Of a stretch of DNA of 14,221 bases, positions 1 through 6,268 are shown piece after piece. Both the position numbers and the translations under genes were made by a program. The stretch is taken from contig MGJZ01000006.1 of NCBI GenBank assembly GCA_001794525.1, positions 3,290 through 17,510 of the forward strand, in the 5' to 3' direction. Source of the stretch: Candidatus Yanofskybacteria bacterium RIFCSPHIGHO2_02_FULL_50_12 (GTDB lineage Bacteria > Patescibacteriota > Minisyncoccia > 2-02-FULL-40-12 > GWA2-44-9). How positions within the stretch are numbered: the stretch's first letter is position 1; each line of letters starts with the position of its first letter. The notes beneath the pieces are model-generated. The model did not search any database. It saw nothing but the letters and a program-made list of their open reading frames with translations, and was not told where the DNA came from.

Positions 1-76
1 CGGCCAAGATGCCGAGAATAAACAACACCTTGTTGCGAAGGTCCGGCTTCTTTAATATTTGTAAAATTCTATTCAT
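1..76 (-). CDS. secY: Protein translocase subunit SecY, N-terminal fragment
   Basis: First 25 codons of SecY, the channel subunit of the Sec translocon in the cytoplasmic membrane; the rest lies beyond the window edge. The visible protein starts MNRILQILKKPDLRNKVLF and runs into the beginning of a hydrophobic helix, matching the usual SecY N-terminus: a short amphipathic cytoplasmic segment with KxPDLRxK before transmembrane helix 1. The ATG is separated from the rplO stop by one base (TAATATG), and secY is the expected gene after rplO in the spc operon, so the position supports the call as much as the sequence. No Shine-Dalgarno sequence is visible; translation is probably coupled to rplO. 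Confidence 0.9.
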   Translation of the reverse strand, partial: MNRILQILKKPDLRNKVLFILGILA

Positions 77-77
77 A

Positions 78-554
78 TTATCCTATAATCGTGCCGCCTG
101 CTTTTTCTATCTTTTCTTTAGCGGAAGCGGAGAATAAGAAGCCTTCGAACTCGAGTTTCTTTTTGAGTTCGCCATGGCCAAGCACTTTGGCAGCCTTGGC
201 TCCTTTGGCAATCATGCCCTCTTTGATGAGTAGGTCAAGAGTAATACGCGAGTCTTCTTTGAAGCGATTAAATGCATCCACGTTAAAAGACGCGGTCTTA
301 TCGCGATGCATCTGATAGAAGCGGTGGCGATGATGCGGCCGATTTGAACCAGGCTTCTTGGAAGCGCCGCGGCTCTTCGGAAAAAGCTGCCAGAGGCGAT
401 TGTCGCCGCCGCGGAATCCCGGCTTTACGCTCGAGCCGGCGCGAGATTTCTGACCCTTCGTGCCTTTGCCGGAATAGGTGCCCCTTTTACCACCTCGACC
501 TACTCTTTTGGCACGCTTTCTATCAGTATTCGGTTTTATGGTATTAAGTTGCAT
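78..554 (-). CDS. rplO: 50S ribosomal protein L15 (uL15)
   Basis: Large-subunit protein uL15, 158 residues, slightly longer than the usual 145-150. The Gly/Lys/Arg-rich N-terminal extension that threads into 23S rRNA is clear (GRGGKRGTYSGKGTKGQKSR at residues 19-38, then GFRGG), and the globular C-terminal domain ends in GGTIIG. The ATG lies one base after the rpsE stop (TAACATG), and the TAA is one base before secY. In most bacteria rpmD (uL30) sits between rpsE and rplO; here there is no room for it. No Shine-Dalgarno sequence is present. Confidence 0.97.
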   Translation of the reverse strand: MQLNTIKPNTDRKRAKRVGRGGKRGTYSGKGTKGQKSRAGSSVKPGFRGGDNRLWQLFPKSRGASKKPGSNRPHHRHRFYQMHRDKTASFNVDAFNRFKEDSRITLDLLIKEGMIAKGAKAAKVLGHGELKKKLEFEGFLFSASAKEKIEKAGGTIIG

Positions 555-555
555 G

Positions 556-1173
556 TTAAATTCTGATCTTCTTGAATGCGGCGAGCGTGGCCATGGCGAT
601 ATTGACCTTGTTATTGGTGCGCTCGATCAACTTGCCGGTGAGTCCGGTGATGCCGGACAGTTTGGCTACGACGCGGACCGGACCGCCGGCCTTAACGCCG
701 CCACGTGCCGGTTTCAGGATCACAACCGCACTGTGATATTTAGCTTCTACTTGATAAGGAATCGTTCCGTTTTTCAGGGGAATGGTAATCAATCCTTTGC
801 GCGCCTGATTGGTGGCCTTCTGAATCGATTGAGCCACATCTTTACCCTTCGCCATGCCGACACCCACGCGGCCCTTGCCGTCGCCGATGACGACTGTCGC
901 GCGGAAACTGAATCGCTTGCCGCCCTTAGTTACGCGGGATACCCGGGCGATATCGAGGACTTTCTGGTCGAACTCGGACTTCGGCCGATCTGCCCCGCCG
1001 CGCCGCGGACCGCCTCTGCCTCCCCGTCCGCCGCCGCCGCGGCCGCGGCGAAATCGATCGTCCCGTTCGCCTCGCGGCGAAGCGGGTTGAGAAGCCGGTG
1101 CCGGGGTACCCGAAACCTCCGCCGTTGGAGTTTCGGTTGCAGGAGTCTCTGGTTGTTTGTTTTCCGGTTCCAT
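556..1173 (-). CDS. rpsE: 30S ribosomal protein S5 (uS5) with RGG-rich N-terminal extension
   Basis: Small-subunit protein uS5, important for decoding accuracy and the mRNA entry site. It has 205 residues against about 165 in typical bacteria. The conserved core starts near residue 67, with VLDIARVSRVTKGGKRFSF and GDGKGRVGVGMAKGKDV, and ends in LAAFKKIRI. Residues 1-40 are a Pro/Thr/Glu/Ala-rich disordered segment, and residues 42-60 are an Arg/Gly tract of repeated RGG-type units. The extension reads in frame with the core and the ATG at 1171-1173 is its only Met, so it looks genuine. The upstream spacer is AT-rich with a tandem 14-bp repeat and no Shine-Dalgarno sequence. The gene is joined to rplO by TAACATG with no rpmD. 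Confidence 0.96.
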   Translation of the reverse strand: MEPENKQPETPATETPTAEVSGTPAPASQPASPRGERDDRFRRGRGGGGRGGRGGPRRGGADRPKSEFDQKVLDIARVSRVTKGGKRFSFRATVVIGDGKGRVGVGMAKGKDVAQSIQKATNQARKGLITIPLKNGTIPYQVEAKYHSAVVILKPARGGVKAGGPVRVVAKLSGITGLTGKLIERTNNKVNIAMATLAAFKKIRI

Positions 1174-1203
1174 TTTAAACTATTAAATCTTTAAACTATT
1201 AAA
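1174..1203. repeat. Tandem AT-rich 14-bp direct repeat in rplR-rpsE spacer
   Basis: The 14-mer TTTAAACTATTAAA occurs at 1174-1187 and again at 1190-1203, a 16-bp period filling nearly the whole 31-bp spacer between rplR and rpsE. The second copy ends just before the rplR stop and the first abuts the rpsE ATG. It may be replication slippage or a low-structure translation start region; no function is evident. Confidence 0.7.
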
Positions 1204-1204
1204 C

Positions 1205-1558
1205 TTATATTTTAATTCCGCCTTCACGCAAGGCTTCGGCGACCGCCTTCACGCGGCCGTGATATTTGAATCCGCCGCGATCGAAGACTGCCTGGCTGAT
1301 TCCTTTCTCTTTCATATTTGCAGCAATCACTTTTCCGACAGAAGCTGCCGTCTCCGTTTTGGTGCCTTTAGTTTTCACTGCTTTTTTGGCTGCAATCGTG
1401 TTGCTTAGCAAGGTCTTACCAGCTTCATCGTCAATTACTTGTACAAATACATGGCGATTGCTTTTAAAAATGGCAACGCGCGGACAAGTTGATGTGCCGG
1501 TAATGCGCGCTCGAACTCTTCGGTGACGCAATATTCTCTTTGTTCGTGTCGTATTCAT
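1205..1558 (-). CDS. rplR: 50S ribosomal protein L18 (uL18)
   Basis: Large-subunit protein uL18, 117 residues (normal length), which with L5 binds 5S rRNA in the central protuberance. Recognisable blocks are the basic N-terminus RTKRILRHRRVRARITGTST, then CPRVAIFKSNRHVFVQVIDD, and the conserved C-terminal region FDRGGFKYHGRVKAVAEALREGGIKI. It sits between rplF (34-bp spacer upstream) and rpsE, as in the standard spc order. The start at 1556-1558 gives the typical N-terminus; the spacer ahead is AT-rich without a Shine-Dalgarno sequence. Confidence 0.97.
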   Translation of the reverse strand: MNTTRTKRILRHRRVRARITGTSTCPRVAIFKSNRHVFVQVIDDEAGKTLLSNTIAAKKAVKTKGTKTETAASVGKVIAANMKEKGISQAVFDRGGFKYHGRVKAVAEALREGGIKI

Positions 1559-1592
1559 CTTGATGATTAATAATCAGTAATCAATTATTAAT

Positions 1593-2138
1593 TTAGGCTG
1601 CGGTGGCGGCTTTCTTGCCGGCCTTGCGCCGGATGACTTCGCCTTGATAGCGAATACCGCTTCCTTTATAAGGTTCAGGTTCGCGATAGCGGCGGATATT
1701 GGCCGCGATCTTGCCGACTAGTTCCTTGTCCATGCCCTGAATCCGAATGCTGTTTTTTTCCGTTTGAAAGGTAACGCCCTCGGCACCATGCACTGTAATC
1801 GGATGAGAAAAACCCAGGCCGAGTTCAAGATCGCTTCCTTTGACGGTGGCTTTATAGCCCACGCCCTGGAATTCAAGGACTTTTTCAAATCCATTTGCCG
1901 CGCCGATAATCATATTCTGCACCAGCGATCGAGCCAAACCCCAGAATATTTTCCCTTCCTTGCTGCGCGGATTATCAGGGACGATTTTTACCAGGCCGTC
2001 GGCCACGTTAACCGTCACCTGTTGAGGCAACGGTTTGGTCAGCGTTCCTTTGGGACCTTTTGCGATAATCGAATCCCCGCTGATCTGGACATCAACGCCT
2101 GAAGGAATTGCGATGGGTTTTTTTCCGATTTTAGACAT
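1593..2138 (-). CDS. rplF: 50S ribosomal protein L6 (uL6)
   Basis: Large-subunit protein uL6, 181 residues (family about 177-180), located near the factor-binding site and the sarcin-ricin loop. It begins MSKIGKKPIAIPSGVDV, the classic L6 N-terminus, and carries the C-terminal motif RYREPEPYKGSGIRYQGEV followed by a basic tail RRKAGKKAATAA. It follows rpsH after 23 bp and precedes rplR, the standard order. No Shine-Dalgarno sequence is seen before the ATG. Confidence 0.97.
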   Translation of the reverse strand: MSKIGKKPIAIPSGVDVQISGDSIIAKGPKGTLTKPLPQQVTVNVADGLVKIVPDNPRSKEGKIFWGLARSLVQNMIIGAANGFEKVLEFQGVGYKATVKGSDLELGLGFSHPITVHGAEGVTFQTEKNSIRIQGMDKELVGKIAANIRRYREPEPYKGSGIRYQGEVIRRKAGKKAATAA

Positions 2139-2161
2139 GTGTTATTGAATGTATACGTTCG

Positions 2162-2602
2162 TCACCAGACTTCGCAGATTATTTCTCCACCCAGTCCCTG
2201 TTTCTTGGCTTCACGGGAGCTCATGACTCCTTTGGAAGTTGAGAGAATGGCTATACCATGGCCCGACCGGACCGGATGAATCTCATTAGTCTTGAGATAC
2301 ATCCGACGGGAAGGCTTGCTGACCATTTTCATGCCGCTCACCGCACCCAATCCTTGTTGGTACTTCAGAGTGAGTATCAGGTGCTCATGTTCAGACTTCT
2401 TTTCACTGTCGGCGCCGGCGCTTACCAGACGGCCCGGCTTGGCCGGCTTCTTTTTGCGCTCGATGTCGCTGACATAGCCGGTGTCTTTCAAAATCGAAGC
2501 GACTGCCCACTTCATCTTGGAAAATGGCATCGAAACCTGCTCATGGCGCACCGCCTGAGCGTTCTTGATCCTTATTAACATGTCTGAAATTGGGTCTACC
2601 AT
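2162..2602 (-). CDS. rpsH: 30S ribosomal protein S8 (uS8)
   Basis: Small-subunit protein uS8, 146 residues, which binds helix 21 of 16S rRNA and in E. coli also represses the spc operon. Start chosen at the ATG 2600-2602 (MVDPISDMLIRIKNAQ), the family N-terminus; the open frame continues upstream but that part overlaps rpsN out of frame. The C-terminus has the conserved blocks STSKGVMSSREAKKQGLGGE and ends CEVW. A charged insertion (SAGADSEKKSEHEH, roughly residues 70-83) makes it longer than the usual 130-132. Its ATG overlaps the rpsN stop by 7 bases (ATGGTAG), implying translational coupling. It ends in TGA, one sign of the standard bacterial code. Confidence 0.96.
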   Translation of the reverse strand: MVDPISDMLIRIKNAQAVRHEQVSMPFSKMKWAVASILKDTGYVSDIERKKKPAKPGRLVSAGADSEKKSEHEHLILTLKYQQGLGAVSGMKMVSKPSRRMYLKTNEIHPVRSGHGIAILSTSKGVMSSREAKKQGLGGEIICEVW

Positions 2603-2781
2603 GACGATTTTTTTACTCCTGGCAGCAGTCCTTGGCTGGCCAATTCTCGGAAATGGATGCGGCATAAACCAAATCGGCCGATATATCCATGCTTCCGTCC
2701 GCACAAAAAACAACGCCGAACAATTCTCGATGAGAATTTAGGTTTTTTGTTTGAACGGGCGATGGTTGATTTCTTGGCCAT
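2596..2781 (-). CDS. rpsN: 30S ribosomal protein S14, zinc-type (uS14)
   Basis: Small-subunit protein uS14, 61 residues, the short zinc-binding type (the Cys-free type is about 100 residues). Candidate ligands are C24, C27 and C40, with His at 43 (CRIHF) where the fourth Cys of the usual CxxC-X12-CxxC pattern is expected; His can also bind zinc, so a C3H site is likely. It ends in the typical PGVKKSSW. It lies 4 bp after rplE and overlaps the start of rpsH by 7 bases, the standard spc location. No Shine-Dalgarno sequence. Confidence 0.96.
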   Translation of the reverse strand: MAKKSTIARSNKKPKFSSRIVRRCFLCGRKHGYIGRFGLCRIHFRELASQGLLPGVKKSSW

Positions 2782-2785
2782 TGAA

Positions 2786-3328
2786 TTAATCTTTCTTTAT
2801 TGGAAAACCCATATTCTTGAGCAGAGCGATTCCCTGCTCCTTGGTTCGGGCGGTGGTTGTGATTGTTATCTGGAGGCTGAAAATATCTTTGCTGTTTTCG
2901 TAATTCAGCTCCGGAAAAATACTAGACTCCTTGATACCAAGATTCAGATTGCCACTGGCATCCACGTTCTTTTGTTCAATGCCTCGAAAGTCCTTTGAAC
3001 GCGGCAAGGCGATATTGACCAAGCGATCGATGAAGTCCCACATCCGGCCGCCGCGCAGGGTTACGGAAACGCCGACCGGCGCGCCTTCACGAAGTTTGAA
3101 ACTCGCGATGGATTTTTTGGCGTTGCGCAGCACTGGCTTCTGGCCGGCAAGCATACCGATATCTTTAGCGATCCGCTCGATCGCCGCGTCATCCTTGTGA
3201 ATGCGGCCCACGCCGACGTTTACTGTAACTTTCTCGATCTTCGGTACTGCCATCACATTATCAATCGAAAACTCCTTCTGCATCGCAGGAATGACAGTCT
3301 TTCGATATTGTTGCAGTAAGGAATTCAT
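2786..3328 (-). CDS. rplE: 50S ribosomal protein L5 (uL5)
   Basis: Large-subunit protein uL5, 180 residues (family 178-185), a 5S rRNA-binding protein of the central protuberance that contacts P-site tRNA. Diagnostic segments are the N-terminal YRKTVIPAMQKEF, the central LAGQKPVLRNAKKSIASFKLREGAPVGVSVTLRG stretch (about residues 77-110) and the C-terminal ITITTTARTKEQGIALLKNMGFP. It follows rplX after 6 bp and precedes rpsN after 4 bp. No Shine-Dalgarno sequence; tight spacing suggests coupling to rplX. Confidence 0.97.
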   Translation of the reverse strand: MNSLLQQYRKTVIPAMQKEFSIDNVMAVPKIEKVTVNVGVGRIHKDDAAIERIAKDIGMLAGQKPVLRNAKKSIASFKLREGAPVGVSVTLRGGRMWDFIDRLVNIALPRSKDFRGIEQKNVDASGNLNLGIKESSIFPELNYENSKDIFSLQITITTTARTKEQGIALLKNMGFPIKKD

Positions 3329-3334
3329 GGCGCT

Positions 3335-3643
3335 CTACTTTACCTCATTTTTACACTTTTTACAAATGCGGGTTTTGGCGTCGCTTTCGACTTTAAAGCC
3401 GATTCTGGTCGTTTTGCCGCACGACGGACACACTAGAGCCACGCTCGCCGCATGCACCGGCCGTTCTTTGGAAATGATCTGGCCCTTCTGTCCCTGTTTT
3501 CGAGCTCGAGTGTGACGCTTCATAAGATTTAATCCTTCCACAACCACCTTCTCGTCCTGCGGGATGGTAACCAAAATCTTGCCGGTCTTGCCGCGATCTT
3601 TGCCGGTCAGCATCATTACATTGTCGCCTTTGTGGATTTTCAT
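3335..3643 (-). CDS. rplX: 50S ribosomal protein L24 (uL24) with zinc-ribbon-like C-terminus
   Basis: Large-subunit assembly-initiator protein uL24, 102 residues. The KOW segment MKIHKGDNVMMLTGKDRGKTG at residues 1-21 fixes the start at 3641-3643; the open frame extends upstream only as out-of-frame overlap with rplN. The C-terminal half has two CxxC knuckles (C72/C75 and C94/C97), a zinc-ribbon-like module found in many but not all bacterial L24 proteins. The ATG is one base after the rplN stop (TAACATG). Confidence 0.96.
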   Translation of the reverse strand: MKIHKGDNVMMLTGKDRGKTGKILVTIPQDEKVVVEGLNLMKRHTRARKQGQKGQIISKERPVHAASVALVCPSCGKTTRIGFKVESDAKTRICKKCKNEVK

Positions 3644-3644
3644 G

Positions 3645-4016
3645 TTAAACGAGTTCGTTTGCAAGTGAGGCAATTGTATTGAATCCTTTTTCTTTAATTT
3701 CACGGGGGATGGGACCGAAAATACGGCCGCCCTTCGGTTCGGTGCCTTCCAACAGCACCACGGCATTGTCATCAAAGCGGACGTAGGAGCCGTCCTTGCG
3801 GCGGAACGGCTGGCGCTGGCGAACCACAACCGCCTTCACCACGTCTTTCTTTTTTACGCCTTTAACATTGCGCGGCACGGCAGATTTAACAGAAGCCACG
3901 ACGATATCGCCGATGCGGGCGTATCGTTTCCGCGATCCGCCGAGCACCTTGAAGATCCCGACCTTTTTGGCTCCGGAATTATCCGCCACATCAACAATGG
4001 AACGAAGTTGCAACAT
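3645..4016 (-). CDS. rplN: 50S ribosomal protein L14 (uL14)
   Basis: Large-subunit protein uL14, 123 residues (family 122). It contains VDVADNSGAKKVGIFKVLGG near the N-terminus and GTEPKGGRIFGPIPREIKEKGFNTIASLANELV at the C-terminus, all highly conserved; it forms intersubunit bridge contacts and is the docking site of the silencing factor RsfS. The start is one base after the rpsQ stop (TAATATG) and the stop one base before rplX (TAACATG), a very tight arrangement without Shine-Dalgarno sequences. Confidence 0.98.
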   Translation of the reverse strand: MLQLRSIVDVADNSGAKKVGIFKVLGGSRKRYARIGDIVVASVKSAVPRNVKGVKKKDVVKAVVVRQRQPFRRKDGSYVRFDDNAVVLLEGTEPKGGRIFGPIPREIKEKGFNTIASLANELV

Positions 4017-4017
4017 A

Positions 4018-4257
4018 TTATAGTTTGCCGACCACGATCCAGCGCTTATCTTTCGAAATCGGCCGGGTTTCGCGAATTACGACTTTATCGCCGACATGGT
4101 ATTCGTTGGCAGGGTCATGGGCCTTGTATTTCTTTCGACTGTTATAATATTTCTTGTACTTAGGATGCTTGATCATGCGCGAAATCTCAACCACGACGGT
4201 TTTGTCCATCTTGTCTGATACTACATAACCCTTCAGTGTTCGGTGTTGAATTTCCAT
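4018..4257 (-). CDS. rpsQ: 30S ribosomal protein S17 (uS17)
   Basis: Small-subunit primary-binding protein uS17, 79 residues (family 80-87), an OB-fold that binds the 5' domain of 16S rRNA. Conserved segments are LKGYVVSDKMDKTVVVEISR, HPKYKKYY and GDKVVIRETRPISKDKRW. Start at 4255-4257 because it gives the family N-terminus; the frame extends upstream only inside rplP out of frame. Only 7 bp separate it from rplP, so the usual rpmC gene (uL29) is missing here. The C-terminus ends one base before rplN. Confidence 0.96.
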   Translation of the reverse strand: MEIQHRTLKGYVVSDKMDKTVVVEISRMIKHPKYKKYYNSRKKYKAHDPANEYHVGDKVVIRETRPISKDKRWIVVGKL

Positions 4258-4260
4258 ATT

Positions 4261-4274
4261 ATTTCTAACGGGAT
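4261..4274. repeat. Half-copy of the TTTCTAACGGG palindrome at the rplP stop
   Basis: ATTTCTAACGGGAT on the plus strand is identical to 8240-8253 at the rplC stop and is the reverse complement of 8147-8160 at the rplD start. On the coding strand it supplies the last two sense codons (Ser, Arg) and the TAG of rplP. Three copies in this window, each at a gene boundary, indicate a dispersed element rather than chance. Confidence 0.7.
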
Positions 4275-4675
4275 ACGACTCTCGTTTTAATCGGCAGTTT
4301 GTGCGCGCCGCGCCGCAGGGCTTCGCGGGCGGTGACTTCCGGCAATCCGTCGATTTCAAACAGGATGCGGCCGATTTCAACCGGGGCTACGAAATGTGAG
4401 AGCGCGCCGGCGCCGCCGCCCAATCCGGTTGTGCCACCCTTATCAGTGCGTGGCTTGTCCGGAAATACACGGATCCAAATCTTGCCGCCGCGCTGGATGT
4501 ACCGAGCCATCACCTTTCGGGCGGACTCAAGCTGGTTCGCCTTAAGCCACGCCGCTTCTTCGGCTTTCAGGCCAAACGAACCGAAACTCACCTTCGCGCC
4601 GCGCGTAGCCAAGCGAGCGGATCCATTGATCCGTCCTTTATGAGTCTTTCGATGTTTTACGCGTGCGGGTTGCAT
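4265..4675 (-). CDS. rplP: 50S ribosomal protein L16 (uL16)
   Basis: Large-subunit protein uL16, 136 residues (family 136-144), which contacts the A-site tRNA elbow and is needed for peptidyl-transferase activity. The N-terminus MQPARVKHRKTHKGR lacks the extra Leu of the common MLQPKR form. Central blocks are MARYIQRGGKIWIRVFPDKP and GGGAGALSHFVAPVEIGRILFEI. The last codons, TCC CGT TAG, fall inside a copy of the 14-bp repeat half-site that also ends rplC, so the terminal Ser-Arg may come from the repeat. Followed by rpsQ with no rpmC between. Confidence 0.97.
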   Translation of the reverse strand: MQPARVKHRKTHKGRINGSARLATRGAKVSFGSFGLKAEEAAWLKANQLESARKVMARYIQRGGKIWIRVFPDKPRTDKGGTTGLGGGAGALSHFVAPVEIGRILFEIDGLPEVTAREALRRGAHKLPIKTRVVSR

Positions 4676-4710
4676 GATATTTTAGCCAGGATATTTTAAC
4701 AGATTTTGGA

Positions 4711-5349
4711 TTATTTGTCGAATTTTTCTCCTTTATAAATCCAGACTTTGATGCCAATCGTGCCATAGGTCGTCAGGGCGGTCGCTTTCGCGTAATCAAT
4801 GTCTGCCCGGAGGGTCTGCAACGGAAGATTTCCTTCCTCTAAATGCTCGGTGCGGGCAATCTCGGCTCCGTCCAAGCGGCCGCCCATCTGGAGCTTCGCG
4901 CCCTTCACCTGTTTGTTGGCTATGATCTTTGCCAGAGTCTGCTTCATAATTCGGCGGAATGGAATACGCTTCTCGATCTGGTCGACGATTGATTCAGCCA
5001 TCACCGCCGCTGAAGATTCAGGATACTTCAACTCCTGGACTTCCAAGCGGATCGCAACTTTTTTCTTGAGCAGATCTTTGATCTGTTTCTTGAGTTCTTC
5101 GATGCCCGTGCCGCCGCGGCCGATCAATAATCCCGGACGGGAAGTAATGATGATCACGTTGACTGCGTCACTGCCTCGCTCTAGCTGGACATCAGCCACG
5201 CCTAGGCTCTTTAATTTTTTGGTCAAAAAGTCCCGGACTTTCAAATCATCCTTGAGATATGCAATATATTTGCGGCCGCCGAACCATCGGGATGACCAGT
5301 CCTTTTGGATGCCGACGCGCAGTGATGTTGGAGAAATCTTTTGTCCCAT
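4711..5349 (-). CDS. rpsC: 30S ribosomal protein S3 (uS3)
   Basis: Small-subunit protein uS3, 212 residues, part of the mRNA entry tunnel and its helicase activity. The N-terminus MGQKISPTSLRVGI is typical, the KH type-II domain has its GxxG loop at residues 77-80 (GRGG), and the C-terminal domain contains ADIDYAKATALTTYGTIGIKVWIYKGE. Length is within the family range without the long acidic tail of E. coli S3. It follows rplV after 22 AT-rich bases and precedes rplP after 35. No Shine-Dalgarno sequence. Confidence 0.97.
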   Translation of the reverse strand: MGQKISPTSLRVGIQKDWSSRWFGGRKYIAYLKDDLKVRDFLTKKLKSLGVADVQLERGSDAVNVIIITSRPGLLIGRGGTGIEELKKQIKDLLKKKVAIRLEVQELKYPESSAAVMAESIVDQIEKRIPFRRIMKQTLAKIIANKQVKGAKLQMGGRLDGAEIARTEHLEEGNLPLQTLRADIDYAKATALTTYGTIGIKVWIYKGEKFDK

Positions 5350-5371
5350 ATGGTTGATTATCGATTATTAA

Positions 5372-5911
5372 CTAGATTGCTTTCCGACGCTGGAAGAACT
5401 TCTTCTTCGCGCTTGAAAATGCACCCTTGTTTTCTTTCAGGTCGGTTTTCACTTCAGGTTTGCCCGGCAAATCGGTCTGAATCTTTTTGTGCTCTTTGGC
5501 CGAATGTTCGCCCTGCTCATGATCATGTTTATGTTCATGCTTCGGCTCTGTCTTTTTCTCAATTTTAAGACCCGGAACTTTTTCCGCCAGTACCAATCGA
5601 ATGTGGCTGGTTTTCTTTTGGATCGGCGCGGTACGGCCAAAAGCTTTCGGCCGGTAGCGGCGGAGTTTCATGCCCTCATCCACGAAGAATTCCTTGATAT
5701 AAAGATTCGAACGCACCATATTGAAATTATTCTCGGCGTTGGCGAGCGCCGACTTGATTAGTTTCATGATTGGATCTGATGGCCGGCGATTCAGGAATTC
5801 TAACTGCTCGAGCGCCTTGAGCGCGTTCTTGCCTTTAACCGCGTTCACTACCAACCGAACTTTTCGGGGAGCGAGGCGGACATTATTGAGTTGTGCTTTT
5901 ACGTTTGCCAT
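5372..5911 (-). CDS. rplV: 50S ribosomal protein L22 (uL22) with charged His-rich C-terminal tail
   Basis: Large-subunit protein uL22, whose beta-hairpin lines the nascent-peptide exit tunnel. Core residues 1-112 carry the conserved ARKVRLV-like LAPRKVRLVVNAVKGK, the SALANAENN helix and the hairpin MKLRRYRPKAFGRTAPIQKKTSHI. At 179 residues it is about 65 longer than typical. The extra tail (113-179) is Lys/Glu-rich and has six His between residues 125 and 141 (HEHKHDHEQGEH and H141). The tail is in frame and ends at a normal TAG before rpsC. The start lies 2 bp after the rpsS stop. Confidence 0.96.
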   Translation of the reverse strand: MANVKAQLNNVRLAPRKVRLVVNAVKGKNALKALEQLEFLNRRPSDPIMKLIKSALANAENNFNMVRSNLYIKEFFVDEGMKLRRYRPKAFGRTAPIQKKTSHIRLVLAEKVPGLKIEKKTEPKHEHKHDHEQGEHSAKEHKKIQTDLPGKPEVKTDLKENKGAFSSAKKKFFQRRKAI

Positions 5912-5913
5912 AA

Positions 5914-6258
5914 TTATTTCTTGGCTGTTTCTGGTTCAGCTTTCGCGGCTTGGGCAGCTGTGATTTCCTTTTGCTTCTGGGCGGCTTCCATTTCGCGCTG
6001 CATACGGCCGCCATGGCGGGCAAACTTTCTCGTGTGGGAGAATTCGCCCAGCTTATGTCCGATCATATCTTCAGTAACGAACACTGGAATATGGACCCGG
6101 CCATTATGCACGCCAAAAGTATAGCCGATCATTTCCGGCACGATCGTGCAGGCCCGTGCCCAGGTCTTGATGATGGTCTTATCGCCCGCCTTCAAATTGG
6201 CGATTTTCTTCAATAGCCGTTGATCGACGTATGGTCCTTTTTTGAGTGATCGTGACAT
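5914..6258 (-). CDS. rpsS: 30S ribosomal protein S19 (uS19)
   Basis: Small-subunit head protein uS19, 114 residues; the family is about 92. It begins MSRSLKKGPYVDQRLLKKI and contains WARACTIVPEMIGYTFGVHNGRVHIPVFVTEDMIGHKLGEFSHTRKF, all diagnostic. Residues from about 90 onward (REMEAAQKQKEITAAQAAKAEPETAKK) form an Ala/Glu/Lys/Gln-rich tail, likely helical or disordered, beyond the ordinary end. It is placed between rplB (10 bp upstream) and rplV (2 bp downstream), the standard S10-operon order. Confidence 0.97.
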   Translation of the reverse strand: MSRSLKKGPYVDQRLLKKIANLKAGDKTIIKTWARACTIVPEMIGYTFGVHNGRVHIPVFVTEDMIGHKLGEFSHTRKFARHGGRMQREMEAAQKQKEITAAQAAKAEPETAKK

Positions 6259-6268
6259 AGTCTGCTAA

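Noticed and set aside
478..1194. Long plus-strand open frame (238 codons) opposite rpsE
   Set aside because: Antisense shadow of the GC-rich rpsE gene; no family resemblance, and rpsE is unmistakable on the other strand.
2603..2713. Upstream extensions of rpsH (and likewise rplX, rpsQ, rplB and rplC) to earlier starts
   Set aside because: The extra N-terminal residues match no family. For rpsH, rplX, rpsQ and rplB they lie inside the preceding gene in another frame; for rplC they fall in the spacer. Conserved family N-termini fix the shorter starts.
4799..5371. Plus-strand open frame of 190 codons opposite rpsC
   Set aside because: Mirror of rpsC codon bias, with no recognisable protein.
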